This document shows positions 18,521 to 26,627 of a stretch of DNA of 64,000 nucleotides, piece by piece. The stretch spans positions 310,001 to 374,000 of the forward strand of contig NZ_JACHXW010000001.1 in assembly GCF_014192395.1 (NCBI RefSeq). Reading direction: 5' to 3'. The DNA comes from Paenibacillus endophyticus. GTDB taxonomy: Bacteria > Bacillota > Bacilli > Paenibacillales > Paenibacillaceae. Made by a program: the position numbers and the translations under genes. The notes below the pieces were generated by a model. The model made no database searches. It had not been told where the DNA came from and saw nothing but the letters and a program-made list of their open reading frames with translations. The number at the start of each line of letters is the position of its first letter. Within the stretch, counting starts at the first letter, position 1.

Positions 18521-19444
18521 ATGGACTTTTTACTAGATGCCTCTTTATTTGCCTCGACGCTTCGGATGGTAACTCCGATTCTGCTTGCGGCACTTGGCGG
18601 TGCGATATGTGCGCGAGTCGGCTTGTTTAACGTAGGCCTTGAAGGTTTAATCCTGATCGGCGCTTTCTCTGCCATCGTAGGCAACCACTTTACTGGCAAT
18701 GTATTAGCAGCGGTGTTGATTGCAGTTCTATGCTCGCTTTTATTTTCCATTATCTTCGGGTATATGAGCATCCATCTCAAGGCCAACGTAATCGTAGTCG
18801 GTATCGCGCTTAATTTCTTGGCACTTGGCCTCACCACCTTCTCCTTGCGCGCAATCTTTGATGTGAAAGGCGCATACTACAATAAGGATATGGTTGGTTT
18901 GCCGAAGTGGGATATTCCGCTTCTCAAAGATATTCCGTGGCTCGGGGATGTGCTGTCAGGGCATTCGCCGCTCGTGTATCTATCGATTCTGCTTGTAATC
19001 GGCTTGCAGTATTTCTTATTCAAGACCGTAACCGGCTTCCGGCTGCTTGCTTCAGGGGAGAACCCGACCGCGGCTAGAAGCCTTGGCATTAAAGTGTCAA
19101 GGATTCAATACGGCGCAGTGCTCATATGCGGCGTGTTATGCGGACTAGCAGGCGCGCAGCTGTCCCTAGGCAATGTAACGATGTTCACCGAGGGCATGAC
19201 GTCTGGGCGGGGCTTTATCGCGCTAGTAGCAACCATGCTCGGACAATCCAATCCGATCGGCGTCATGGCTTCAAGCATGCTCTTTGGCTTTATGGATGCG
19301 CTCAGCATCCGGCTGCAAGGCTTTGCCTTGCCTACGCATTTCACGATGATGCTGCCGTATATCGTTACGATTATCGCTATGCTGTTTTTCAAAGACAAAG
19401 GCTATATCCAGGAAGCACGCAAATCAAACGAAAGCTCCAGGTAG
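18521..19444 (+). CDS. Nucleoside ABC importer permease 2 (NupQ-like)
   Basis: The 307-residue membrane protein belongs to the same family as its neighbour, with ARVGLFNVGLEGLILIGA and GFRLLASGENPTAARSLGI. The reading frame extends far upstream inside the previous gene, but the ATG at 18521, one base after that gene's stop and behind GGCGAGG, gives the expected N-terminus MDFLLDASLFASTLRM. Partner subunit of the importer. Confidence 0.92.
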   Translation: MDFLLDASLFASTLRMVTPILLAALGGAICARVGLFNVGLEGLILIGAFSAIVGNHFTGNVLAAVLIAVLCSLLFSIIFGYMSIHLKANVIVVGIALNFLALGLTTFSLRAIFDVKGAYYNKDMVGLPKWDIPLLKDIPWLGDVLSGHSPLVYLSILLVIGLQYFLFKTVTGFRLLASGENPTAARSLGIKVSRIQYGAVLICGVLCGLAGAQLSLGNVTMFTEGMTSGRGFIALVATMLGQSNPIGVMASSMLFGFMDALSIRLQGFALPTHFTMMLPYIVTIIAMLFFKDKGYIQEARKSNESSR

Positions 19445-19462
19445 CAGATAAGGAGAAAGACG

Positions 19463-20137
19463 ATGCACAAAAAAGCAGAGCGTTTAAAAAAAGTAACTAG
19501 CATTAAGCAAGCGGCGGTTTCGCCAGAGGTTGCGCATCGTGTTCCGCCCGGCCAAACGGTAACGGAACGGTTCCCGATCCTGCATGAGGGAGAAGTGCCC
19601 GAATACGACATAAACAGCTGGTCGCTTCGTGTGTTTGGCGAGGTGGAGGAGGAGCGTACGTTCAGCTTCGAGGAGCTGCTTGCGCTTCCGCAGACGAAGA
19701 CGGTTTGCGATATTCACTGTGTGACGAGATGGTCGAAGCTTGACACGGAATGGGAAGGCATTAAATTCAAGGATTTGATGCAGCTGCTCAAGGTGAAGCC
19801 TGATGCCCAATATGCGATGATTCACGCTGACGAGGATTACGATACGAATGTACCGCTTGCGGATTTGCTGGAAGAGAACGTATTGCTCGCGCACCGCTTC
19901 GACGGAGAGCCGCTTACAGACAAGCATGGCTGGCCGATGCGGCTGCTTGTTCCCCACTTGTATTTCTGGAAAAGCGCGAAGTGGATCACGGGCATCGAAT
20001 TCATGAAGGAGGACCGCGAAGGGTTCTGGGAGCGCAACGGCTTCCATAACTATGCGGATCCGTTCAAAGAACAGCGCTTCAGCAGCGAAGAAAATGAAAT
20101 GCCTGAGGACGAATGGTTGAAGAAGGAGTTTGATTAA
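19463..20137 (+). CDS. Molybdopterin-dependent oxidoreductase, sulfite-oxidase-like domain
   Basis: The 224-residue protein consists of a single oxidoreductase molybdopterin-binding domain of the sulfite oxidase/YedY fold. The cofactor-ligating Cys is in CDIHCVTRWSKLD, and HGWPMRLLVPHLYFWKSAKW is the conserved distal part. It has no Tat or Sec signal peptide and no dimerisation or heme domain, so it is probably cytoplasmic. The substrate is unknown. It starts 18 bases after the permease gene with AAGGAG and runs into the nucleoside phosphorylase gene. Its presence inside a nucleoside-import operon is unexplained. Confidence 0.88.
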   Translation: MHKKAERLKKVTSIKQAAVSPEVAHRVPPGQTVTERFPILHEGEVPEYDINSWSLRVFGEVEEERTFSFEELLALPQTKTVCDIHCVTRWSKLDTEWEGIKFKDLMQLLKVKPDAQYAMIHADEDYDTNVPLADLLEENVLLAHRFDGEPLTDKHGWPMRLLVPHLYFWKSAKWITGIEFMKEDREGFWERNGFHNYADPFKEQRFSSEENEMPEDEWLKKEFD

Positions 20138-20141
20138 TAAG

Positions 20142-20864
20142 ATGCTGCCTATATTACAGGTTAATCCAGAAGATTTGCCAGCGTATGCCATCGTGTGCGG
20201 AGACCCGCGCCGGGCGGAGCTAATCGCTCAAAAGCTTGATCATGCCAAAGAGCTTGCGTTCGCGCGAGAGTACCGGACGTTCGTTGGCGAATACGAAGGC
20301 GTGCGGCTGGCTGTCGTCAGCCATGGCGTAGGTTCCCCAGGCGCGGCCGTATGCTTCGAGGAGCTCATTCGCGGCGGCGTAAAGACGCTTATTCGCGTAG
20401 GTACGGCCGGATCTTATTCTGCTGACTATCCCGCGGGCAGTCTAGTGGTAAGCACGGCCGCTGTAAGGGCGGAAGGCTTGACGCATCAGCTGGTGCCTGC
20501 CGGTTTCCCGGCAATCGCGGACAGCGAGGTTACGGAGGCGCTTTATGCTGCGGCTCAAGAAAGCGAAGGCATCGTGAAGAAGGGAATTACCGTTACGTTG
20601 GATGTTTTTTTCTCGGGAGTCGTTGATATTCCCCATAAGGCGTACAAGCAGTCGGGAGCGATAGCCGTTGAGATGGAAATCGCTGCGCTCTACATTATTG
20701 CAACGCTTCGCGGCGCGCGCTCTGGCGCTATTCTAGCGCTGGACGGGTATGCGGATGCTGATTTGGCGGGTGAATACGATCCGCACACCGACCTAGTTGC
20801 GAAGGCGGTAGAGCGTGAGATTGACACGGCGCTGCGTGCTGTAGCTAAGCTGGCTTCCGTGTAA
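20142..20864 (+). CDS. Nucleoside phosphorylase (PNP/UDP family)
   Basis: The 240-residue enzyme has the family's phosphate and nucleoside sites: VCGDPRRAELIA, HGVGSPGAAVCFEELI, LIRVGTAGSY and the ribose-binding AVEMEIAALYIIA. Relatives split purine nucleosides or uridine with phosphate to base and ribose-1-phosphate. In this operon it would process imported nucleosides. A TTG at 20130 is in frame but only one base after AAGGAG; the ATG at 20142 gives the typical N-terminus MLPILQVNPEDLPAY. Base specificity cannot be read from the sequence. Confidence 0.9.
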   Translation: MLPILQVNPEDLPAYAIVCGDPRRAELIAQKLDHAKELAFAREYRTFVGEYEGVRLAVVSHGVGSPGAAVCFEELIRGGVKTLIRVGTAGSYSADYPAGSLVVSTAAVRAEGLTHQLVPAGFPAIADSEVTEALYAAAQESEGIVKKGITVTLDVFFSGVVDIPHKAYKQSGAIAVEMEIAALYIIATLRGARSGAILALDGYADADLAGEYDPHTDLVAKAVEREIDTALRAVAKLASV

Positions 20865-20897
20865 CAACCTAGCTGATGGGCAAGGGGGACGCATGCA

Positions 20898-21830
20898 ATG
20901 GGAGGAACGCTTTTTAAGAAGGAATGGATGATTGGCGATTTGCATCCGCATGTGTTCGCCTATTATTTCAAGCAATGGTCGGATTACGCGATGACCTTTC
21001 ACACACATGATTCGATCGAAATCATGTATGTGATTTCTGGTGTTTGCGTAATTGGGTTCGAAGGAACGGCGGAAGCAGAAGGCTGCGATATGACGCTTAA
21101 AAAAGGCGACTTCGTCATCTTGAACGCCAATACGCCGCATCGGTTAACGGTTGATGAGCGAGGGCCATGCCGTATGCTGAACGTGGAATTTGATTTCAGG
21201 GAGCGCCAGGCGGCGTTCCCTTCTATGCGTCAGCTTGCTGTGGAGGACGAATTTGTGGCTGAATTGATCACAGAGCCGTCCTCTTATTTGTTTTTACGTG
21301 ATCCAAGCGAGGTTTATCAGGTGCTCAAAGGCTTGGTGCTGGAGCTTGACCGAAAAGGGAAAAATCTGAACATGAAAGCGGAGCTGCTCTTTGCCCAGCT
21401 GATCCTTGCGATTGCCAGGCTGCGGAGCGAAACGGGTTCAGAGGGCGCGAGTTCCATTGACCGTTACGTGAAACAAGCGATTGAATACATGCACCATAAC
21501 TATGACCGCGATATTCAAGTCAAAGATATTGCGGCCGCGGTCAGCCTGCATCCCGGTTATTTGCACCGGGTATTCCGGGCGCAGCTCGGCAAAACATTAA
21601 CCGGCTATTTGACAGAGCTTCGCATGGAGAAAGCCATGATGCTGCTTCGCGAGACAGATATCGCGATTGCTGATATATGCGATTATGTCGGCGTAGGAAG
21701 CAGGCAATACTTTCACGCGATGTTTAAAAAGTATACCGACAGCACGCCTATCGCCTATCGGAACTCGCTAAATACGCAAATATGGGATTATCGCGGGCAA
21801 AAAAATGCGAATGAAAGTGACGATTTCTGA
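20898..21830 (+). CDS. AraC-family regulator, cupin sensor
   Basis: The 310-residue protein has an N-terminal cupin (THDSIEIMYVISGVC, LKKGDFVILNANTPHRL) and a C-terminal pair of helix-turn-helix motifs (IQVKDIAAAVSLHPGYLHRVF, then IAIADICDYVGVGSRQYFHAM). Such regulators respond to sugars. It lies 110 bases upstream of the alpha-galactosidase gene on the same strand and is its likely activator. AGGGGG precedes the ATG by 9 bases. Confidence 0.9.
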   Translation: MGGTLFKKEWMIGDLHPHVFAYYFKQWSDYAMTFHTHDSIEIMYVISGVCVIGFEGTAEAEGCDMTLKKGDFVILNANTPHRLTVDERGPCRMLNVEFDFRERQAAFPSMRQLAVEDEFVAELITEPSSYLFLRDPSEVYQVLKGLVLELDRKGKNLNMKAELLFAQLILAIARLRSETGSEGASSIDRYVKQAIEYMHHNYDRDIQVKDIAAAVSLHPGYLHRVFRAQLGKTLTGYLTELRMEKAMMLLRETDIAIADICDYVGVGSRQYFHAMFKKYTDSTPIAYRNSLNTQIWDYRGQKNANESDDF

Positions 21831-21858
21831 CAAGGAATAGATCATGAAGTCACAATTT

Positions 21859-21872
21859 TGATAACGCTTCCT
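21859..21872 (+). promoter_or_regulatory. Catabolite response element (cre) before the alpha-galactosidase gene
   Basis: TGATAACGCTTCCT matches the CcpA consensus TGWAARCGYTWNCW at 13 of 14 positions. It overlaps a -35-like TTGATA; a TACAAT lies at 21885-21890 with a longer than ideal spacer. Repression by CcpA in the presence of glucose is predicted. Confidence 0.6.
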
Positions 21873-21940
21873 TATTATCGTTGTTACAATATAGAGGAGA
21901 TAGAACGACTCTATTAAACGATAATCGGAGGCTGATTCGC

Positions 21941-23437
21941 ATGTCTGCTTTTAAAATAACTTTCATTGGTGCAGGATCGATCGGATTTACGCGCGGCTTA
22001 ATGCGGGATTTGCTTGCTGTTCCTGAATTTCAAAACATCGAGCTCGCGTTCACCGATATCAACGCGCATAACCTTGAGATGGTTACCGCGCTTTGCCAGC
22101 GTGACATTCATGAGAACGGGCTCTCGATCCAGATTCAATCGACAACGGATCGCCGCGAAGCGCTGAAGGATGCGAAGTACGTAATTTGTACAATTCGCGT
22201 CGGAGGACTTGAAGCTTTTGCAACAGACGTGGACATTCCTCTGAAATACGGCGTCGATCAATGCGTAGGCGATACGCTGAGTGCAGGCGGCATTATGTAC
22301 GGACAGCGCGGCATCGCAGAGATGATGAACATTTGTCGTGATATTCGCGAGGTTGCAGCGGAGGATGTGCTTCTGCTTAACTATGCCAATCCGATGGCTA
22401 TGATGACATGGGCATGCAATAAATACGGCGGCGTGCGTACGATTGGCTTATGCCATGGGGTACAGGGCGGCCACTGGCAGATCGCTGAAGCATTCGGCCT
22501 TAAACAAGAGGAAGTCGATATCATTTGTGCAGGCATCAACCATCAGACATGGTATGTCCAAATTAAGCATAACGGCGAGGATCTGACCGGCAAGCTGCTG
22601 GAAGCCTTCGAGAAGCATCCAGACTTTAGCCGTACTGAGAAAGTACGCATCGACATGCTGCGCCGCTTCGGCTATTACAGCACGGAATCGAATGGACACT
22701 TAAGCGAGTATGTGCCTTGGTACCGGAAGCGTCCAGAGGAAATTAACGACTGGATTGATCTCAGCTCGTGGATTAACGGAGAAACTGGCGGTTATTTGCG
22801 CGTTTGCACGGAAGGACGCAACTGGTTCGAGACAGATTTCCCTAACTGGATGAAGGATCCGGCCAACGAATTCAAAAGCGAGCTGCGCAGCCATGAGCAT
22901 GGCTCCTATATTATCGAGGGATTGGAAACGGGACGCGTGTATCGCGGACATTTCAACGTAGAGAATAACGGCGTTATCGGGAATCTGCCTAACGATGCAA
23001 TCATCGAGGCTCCAGGTTATGTGGACCGCAATGGTATCTCCATGCCAACGGTTGGCGATCTGCCGCTTGGGGCAGCAGCGGTATGCAATGTCAGCATATC
23101 CGTGCAGCGCTTGGCAGTAGAGGCTGCTATTCATGGCGACGACAAACTGCTGCGTCAAGCGTTCATGATGGATCCGCTTGTTGGCGCTGTCTGCAATCCT
23201 AATGAAATTTGGCAAATGGTCGATGAGATGCTTGTGGCGCAGGAGCAATGGCTGCCGCAGTATTCGGAATCTATTGCAGCTGCCAAGAAACGCCAAACGG
23301 AAGGCCCGCTGCTTCCTACCCGTGATTACGCAGGTGCAGCGCGCCTGAAAGTGAAGACGGTCGAAGAGATGCAGCAGGACCGTGACGCAGCGAATAAGAA
23401 CGCTGGCGAATCGGATAAAGGCAAGGAGCGCGTCTAA
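21941..23437 (+). CDS. melA: Alpha-galactosidase, glycoside hydrolase family 4
   Basis: The 498-residue enzyme has the N-terminal Rossmann motif ITFIGAGSIGFTRGL that binds NAD, GDTLSAGGIMYGQRG, LNYANPMAMMTWA, the metal-site Cys and His in GLCHGVQGG, and AGINHQTWY. GH4 enzymes use NAD+ and Mn2+ in an oxidation-elimination mechanism. The CHGVQ form is that of alpha-galactosidases rather than 6-phospho-glucosidases or galacturonidases. The ATG at 21941 follows ATCGGAGG; an earlier ATG at 21881 has no site. It is probably cytoplasmic and acts on imported melibiose or raffinose-type sugars. It overlaps the convergent exonuclease gene by four bases. Confidence 0.93.
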   Translation: MSAFKITFIGAGSIGFTRGLMRDLLAVPEFQNIELAFTDINAHNLEMVTALCQRDIHENGLSIQIQSTTDRREALKDAKYVICTIRVGGLEAFATDVDIPLKYGVDQCVGDTLSAGGIMYGQRGIAEMMNICRDIREVAAEDVLLLNYANPMAMMTWACNKYGGVRTIGLCHGVQGGHWQIAEAFGLKQEEVDIICAGINHQTWYVQIKHNGEDLTGKLLEAFEKHPDFSRTEKVRIDMLRRFGYYSTESNGHLSEYVPWYRKRPEEINDWIDLSSWINGETGGYLRVCTEGRNWFETDFPNWMKDPANEFKSELRSHEHGSYIIEGLETGRVYRGHFNVENNGVIGNLPNDAIIEAPGYVDRNGISMPTVGDLPLGAAAVCNVSISVQRLAVEAAIHGDDKLLRQAFMMDPLVGAVCNPNEIWQMVDEMLVAQEQWLPQYSESIAAAKKRQTEGPLLPTRDYAGAARLKVKTVEEMQQDRDAANKNAGESDKGKERV

Positions 23438-24048
23438 CGCGGCGCGTACTTCAGCTCAATCGGCTCTAGGATAGCTCCGGGAGGGCTCCATGCAGGAGGA
23501 CCGAACTTCTTGAGATAACCAAGCGTGTTGAGAAAATCTGCAGCAGGCATTTCCTCGTCCATCTTGCGGAAGATTTCCCAGCAGGCGATAACATCGTTAA
23601 GCGCCCGATGTCCGCCGATCAGCGGTATGCCGTAACGGTCCGACATATCCTTAAGCGTATGTGGATAGACATGTCGTGCACGGCTGATCGTAAGCGTATC
23701 GATGAAGCTGTTCGTAAACGATCTCCCTGCGATGCGTTGCAAGGAATGGTGCAGGAAGCCGAGATCGAAGGCGGCATTATGCGCAATAATAACGTTATCG
23801 CCAAGCATGCGGTTTAAGATGCGGAATGCGGTATCCTCATCCATGCCGGTTGCGGTCATTTCATCGGTAATGCCGGTTAGCTCCGTTATCTTGGCTGAAA
23901 GCTTGCCATCATAGCGGACCAAGGTGCTGAATTCGCTGGCGATCTCACCGTTCACGCAGCGGATTGCAGCCATTTCAATGACGCGATCCTTCTTCGGATC
24001 GAGTCCGCTCGTTTCAAAGTCAATGACGGTATAATCATGTGCATTCAT
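23434..24048 (-). CDS. DEDDh 3'-5' exonuclease (DNA polymerase III epsilon-like)
   Basis: The 204-residue protein has the acidic exonuclease motifs: ExoI VIDFETSG (Asp, Glu), ExoII AHNAAFDLGFL (Asp) and ExoIII GHRALNDV (His and Asp). Such stand-alone domains proofread or trim DNA/RNA ends. The longer reading frame begins at 24210 inside a terminator-like hairpin. The ATG at 24048 is preceded by GGTGAAA and gives the normal N-terminus MNAHDYTVIDFET. Its stop overlaps that of melA; it is functionally unrelated to the sugar genes. Confidence 0.9.
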   Translation of the reverse strand: MNAHDYTVIDFETSGLDPKKDRVIEMAAIRCVNGEIASEFSTLVRYDGKLSAKITELTGITDEMTATGMDEDTAFRILNRMLGDNVIIAHNAAFDLGFLHHSLQRIAGRSFTNSFIDTLTISRARHVYPHTLKDMSDRYGIPLIGGHRALNDVIACWEIFRKMDEEMPAADFLNTLGYLKKFGPPAWSPPGAILEPIELKYAPR

Positions 24049-24144
24049 AGCTGTTTCACCACTTTTTCTAGTAATAAGGTAAGGTTCTATACGCATATTA
24101 TTCGCTAAAAGTGATAAATAACCTTTTATTTCGCGGATGAAACA

Positions 24145-24200
24145 AGAGACCGGTTTAGGAAAGGGGCATTTGCCTCTCGCTGAGCCCGTCTCTTTTTTTT
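24145..24200 (+). terminator. Hairpin with T-run between exonuclease and oxidoreductase genes
   Basis: AGAGAC (24145-24150) pairs with GTCTCT (24188-24193), with an inner GGGGCA/TGCCTC stem, and is followed by eight T residues on the plus strand. The only plus-strand transcript that could use it is read-through from melA. Confidence 0.45.
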
Positions 24201-24248
24201 GCAGAGGCAAAAGGTGCTAAACCCGCATGCAGCAAGCAAATAAGTCGT

Positions 24249-25376
24249 TTACCTGTTCCAATCAATGGTACGGAACGTATTGGTGTCCGCTGACTCATTA
24301 GCTTTCAAGCATAATAATGCACTAAGCAATCCATCTTCGAGCGGTGTTGCGGATTGCTCAAGCCCGCGCATGACCCTCGTGAAGTTAAGAAGCAGCTTCG
24401 TGTCCCCTCCGCCATGCCCATCGTAGGCGTTGGCGTCAAGCTGATGGGTTTCCACCCGTGCTTCATGATGCATGAACACCTTCAATTCACTTGTGTACCA
24501 ATCAAATTCCAATGTGCCTTTGTAGCCGAGCAACCGCGCACCGCGTTTTGCTGCGGCACGCCGGGCGAAGAAGTTTTGCGAATACGACACATGCATGCCG
24601 GTATCATAACGAATAAGCGCGCTTCCTGAATCTTCGTTACCGGTGTCTTCGGCGAAGCTGCAATATTTGCCTAATTCATGGTTTAATGAGCTTTCAGGGC
24701 AACTGTATTTTTCATCGCAATCCGTACATTGCAATCCTGCTTTTTTATCGCCTTTATAGATCTGTTTCGATTTCATAGCGCATACCGCCGCTGGATGCTG
24801 GCCAACCAGATAATTAATGTAATTGAAATCATGCGTAGCCTTCTGCAGGAATAAGCCACCGGTTATCTGTTCATCTCTATACCAATTCTGGTAATATACA
24901 TTGCCATAGGGAACATTGTTAACGGCTTGGACATGTTCCACCGTACCGATTTTCCCGGAATCAATAATCTCTTTGGCCAGCTTTACCAAAGGTGTGTTCT
25001 TCAAAGGAAAGGAGACGACAACCTGTGAATGGGATGCCTCATAGCCAGCTTTTAACCGGAATAGATCATCGTAAGTCGTTGCGACGGGTTTCTCAAGAAA
25101 CAACGGCAAATTTCTCTTCAGCACCTTTAGAGCGATTTCCGTATGCAGATTACAGCGTGTGCCTACAACAACGCCGTCCAACGTTACGTTATCCAAGAGT
25201 TCATCTGCGCACTCGAACCATTGCACCTGTTCTGAATGGTCGAATGTGGCCGACAGCTTAAGCTCTTCCATGCGCGGATCGGCAATGGCGACGATCTGAC
25301 AACTGGGATCTACCTTTGATAATTGCGTGAATATGCCTTCAATACGAGCGCCGTACCCAATAATACCGATTCTCAT
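24249..25376 (-). CDS. Gfo/Idh/MocA-family oxidoreductase
   Basis: The 375-residue protein opens with the nucleotide-binding sequence MRIGIIGYGARIEGIF and contains LEKPVATTYDD, whose Glu-Lys-Pro is diagnostic for this sugar dehydrogenase family. A C-terminal alpha/beta domain follows, with KATHDFNYINYLVG supplying the usual catalytic region. A cluster of cysteines (CTDCDEKYSC and a later Cys, about residues 216-240) is unusual and could bind metal. The likely reaction is NAD(P)-linked oxidation of a sugar or polyol; the substrate is unknown. It is divergent from an AraC regulator at 25532, which may control it. Confidence 0.88.
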   Translation of the reverse strand: MRIGIIGYGARIEGIFTQLSKVDPSCQIVAIADPRMEELKLSATFDHSEQVQWFECADELLDNVTLDGVVVGTRCNLHTEIALKVLKRNLPLFLEKPVATTYDDLFRLKAGYEASHSQVVVSFPLKNTPLVKLAKEIIDSGKIGTVEHVQAVNNVPYGNVYYQNWYRDEQITGGLFLQKATHDFNYINYLVGQHPAAVCAMKSKQIYKGDKKAGLQCTDCDEKYSCPESSLNHELGKYCSFAEDTGNEDSGSALIRYDTGMHVSYSQNFFARRAAAKRGARLLGYKGTLEFDWYTSELKVFMHHEARVETHQLDANAYDGHGGGDTKLLLNFTRVMRGLEQSATPLEDGLLSALLCLKANESADTNTFRTIDWNR

Positions 25377-25531
25377 CGCATATCATCCTATCTACATGAG
25401 TTTTTATGTTTATTGCTTATTTCCGATATGGTACATAAATAGTAACATTCGAAAATGAGGATGTATTTGCGTGTTTCCGTGATAAAGTTGTCATAAATCG
25501 ATCTATTTTCTGGAGAAGGGGGGATTTAGCC

Positions 25532-26434
25532 ATAGCAGCCTCACATGTTAAACCTCGTAAATTTGTGAGCCGGGAACTGTTGCCGAGTGTACATTGGGCA
25601 CAGAATCAGTATGTTTTGAGCATGCGCGGAACGACCCGTAGATTATATGATTTTGAATTTATGTATGTGATTGCAGGCGAGATGCGCGTACATTTCAGCA
25701 ATGAGCCCGATCCGATCACTTACAATGCCGGGGATCTGTTATTTCTGCAGTCGGCTGATTATCATCGGATAGAAATTACATCTGCGCCAGGCGCGCAATT
25801 GCTGGGCATTCATTTTGACTTTTACGATGAGCTGGATATCGGAAACGACCTCGGCGTCATTGTCGATGAACAGGCGGTACACGATGATCAATTCTGTTTC
25901 CTGCCGGTTAACGGACAGGGAGATGCTATATTTGCCCGCCGCTATACTTCTATTCCTCAGGAGATTGTGCGTTGGATGGATAGCATTAAGGATGAGTTTA
26001 TGTCCGCAAGGCCAGAATTCGAAACGGTATGCAGAGGTTTGATGCTGCTTATTATTACCGCACTAATGAGACATCAAGAGAAAATCGTGAGGGTAACCTT
26101 GCCTGCCTATGACAAGGCGCTTCATGAATTGACAAAGGAACTGCATCAGAATATGCATATGCAATGGTCTAATTCAGCAATGGCGCATCGTCTTAATCTA
26201 AGCGAGGATCATTTCATTCGCTTGTTCAAAGAAACCTTCGGGACAACACCGTACCAGTATTTACAGCGAATTCGCCATCATGAAGCTATTAAATATTTGC
26301 GAGAGTCGGATTTGAAGATCGAATATATCGGCACGCTCGTGGGATATAAAGACCTTCATCAATTCAGTCATGTATTCAAAAAATGGCAAGGGGTTTCACC
26401 AGAGATGTATCGGAGGATGTGCAATATTTTATGA
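25532..26434 (+). CDS. AraC-family regulator, possible ATA start
   Basis: The protein has a cupin sensor half (FEFMYVIAGEMRVHF, YNAGDLLFLQSADYHRIE) and two C-terminal helix-turn-helix motifs (SNSAMAHRLNLSEDHFIRLF, then IEYIGTLVGYKDLHQFSHVF). The first conventional start is GTG at 25565, which has no ribosome site. Eleven codons upstream, ATA at 25532 lies 5-8 bases behind AAGGGGGG, and the frame is open. I therefore mark the start at 25532 as the better-supported initiation site, with 25565 as the conservative alternative. The divergent Gfo/Idh gene is a likely target. Confidence 0.85.
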   Translation: MAASHVKPRKFVSRELLPSVHWAQNQYVLSMRGTTRRLYDFEFMYVIAGEMRVHFSNEPDPITYNAGDLLFLQSADYHRIEITSAPGAQLLGIHFDFYDELDIGNDLGVIVDEQAVHDDQFCFLPVNGQGDAIFARRYTSIPQEIVRWMDSIKDEFMSARPEFETVCRGLMLLIITALMRHQEKIVRVTLPAYDKALHELTKELHQNMHMQWSNSAMAHRLNLSEDHFIRLFKETFGTTPYQYLQRIRHHEAIKYLRESDLKIEYIGTLVGYKDLHQFSHVFKKWQGVSPEMYRRMCNIL

Positions 26435-26525
26435 TAAAGGCACGCTTCCCAGAAGGGTATGTCATAATCTTCCTGCGGCTATTCCGATACGGGAGACATT
26501 TGCTTTCTAACTCATGTCTAGTGTA

Positions 26526-26554
26526 TTGACTCGCCGATATCGAGCGGCTATAAT
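26526..26554 (+). promoter_or_regulatory. Sigma-A promoter of the esterase gene
   Basis: TTGACT (26526-26531), a 17-base spacer and TATAAT (26549-26554), about 75 bases before the ribosome site AGGGAGG at 26613-26619. Confidence 0.75.
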
Positions 26555-26627
26555 CGCGATATATAAACCAGATGTGAGTCAGACTGAAGGTCCGTACTTT
26601 TTTGCTTAAGTAAGGGAGGCAGCAACT

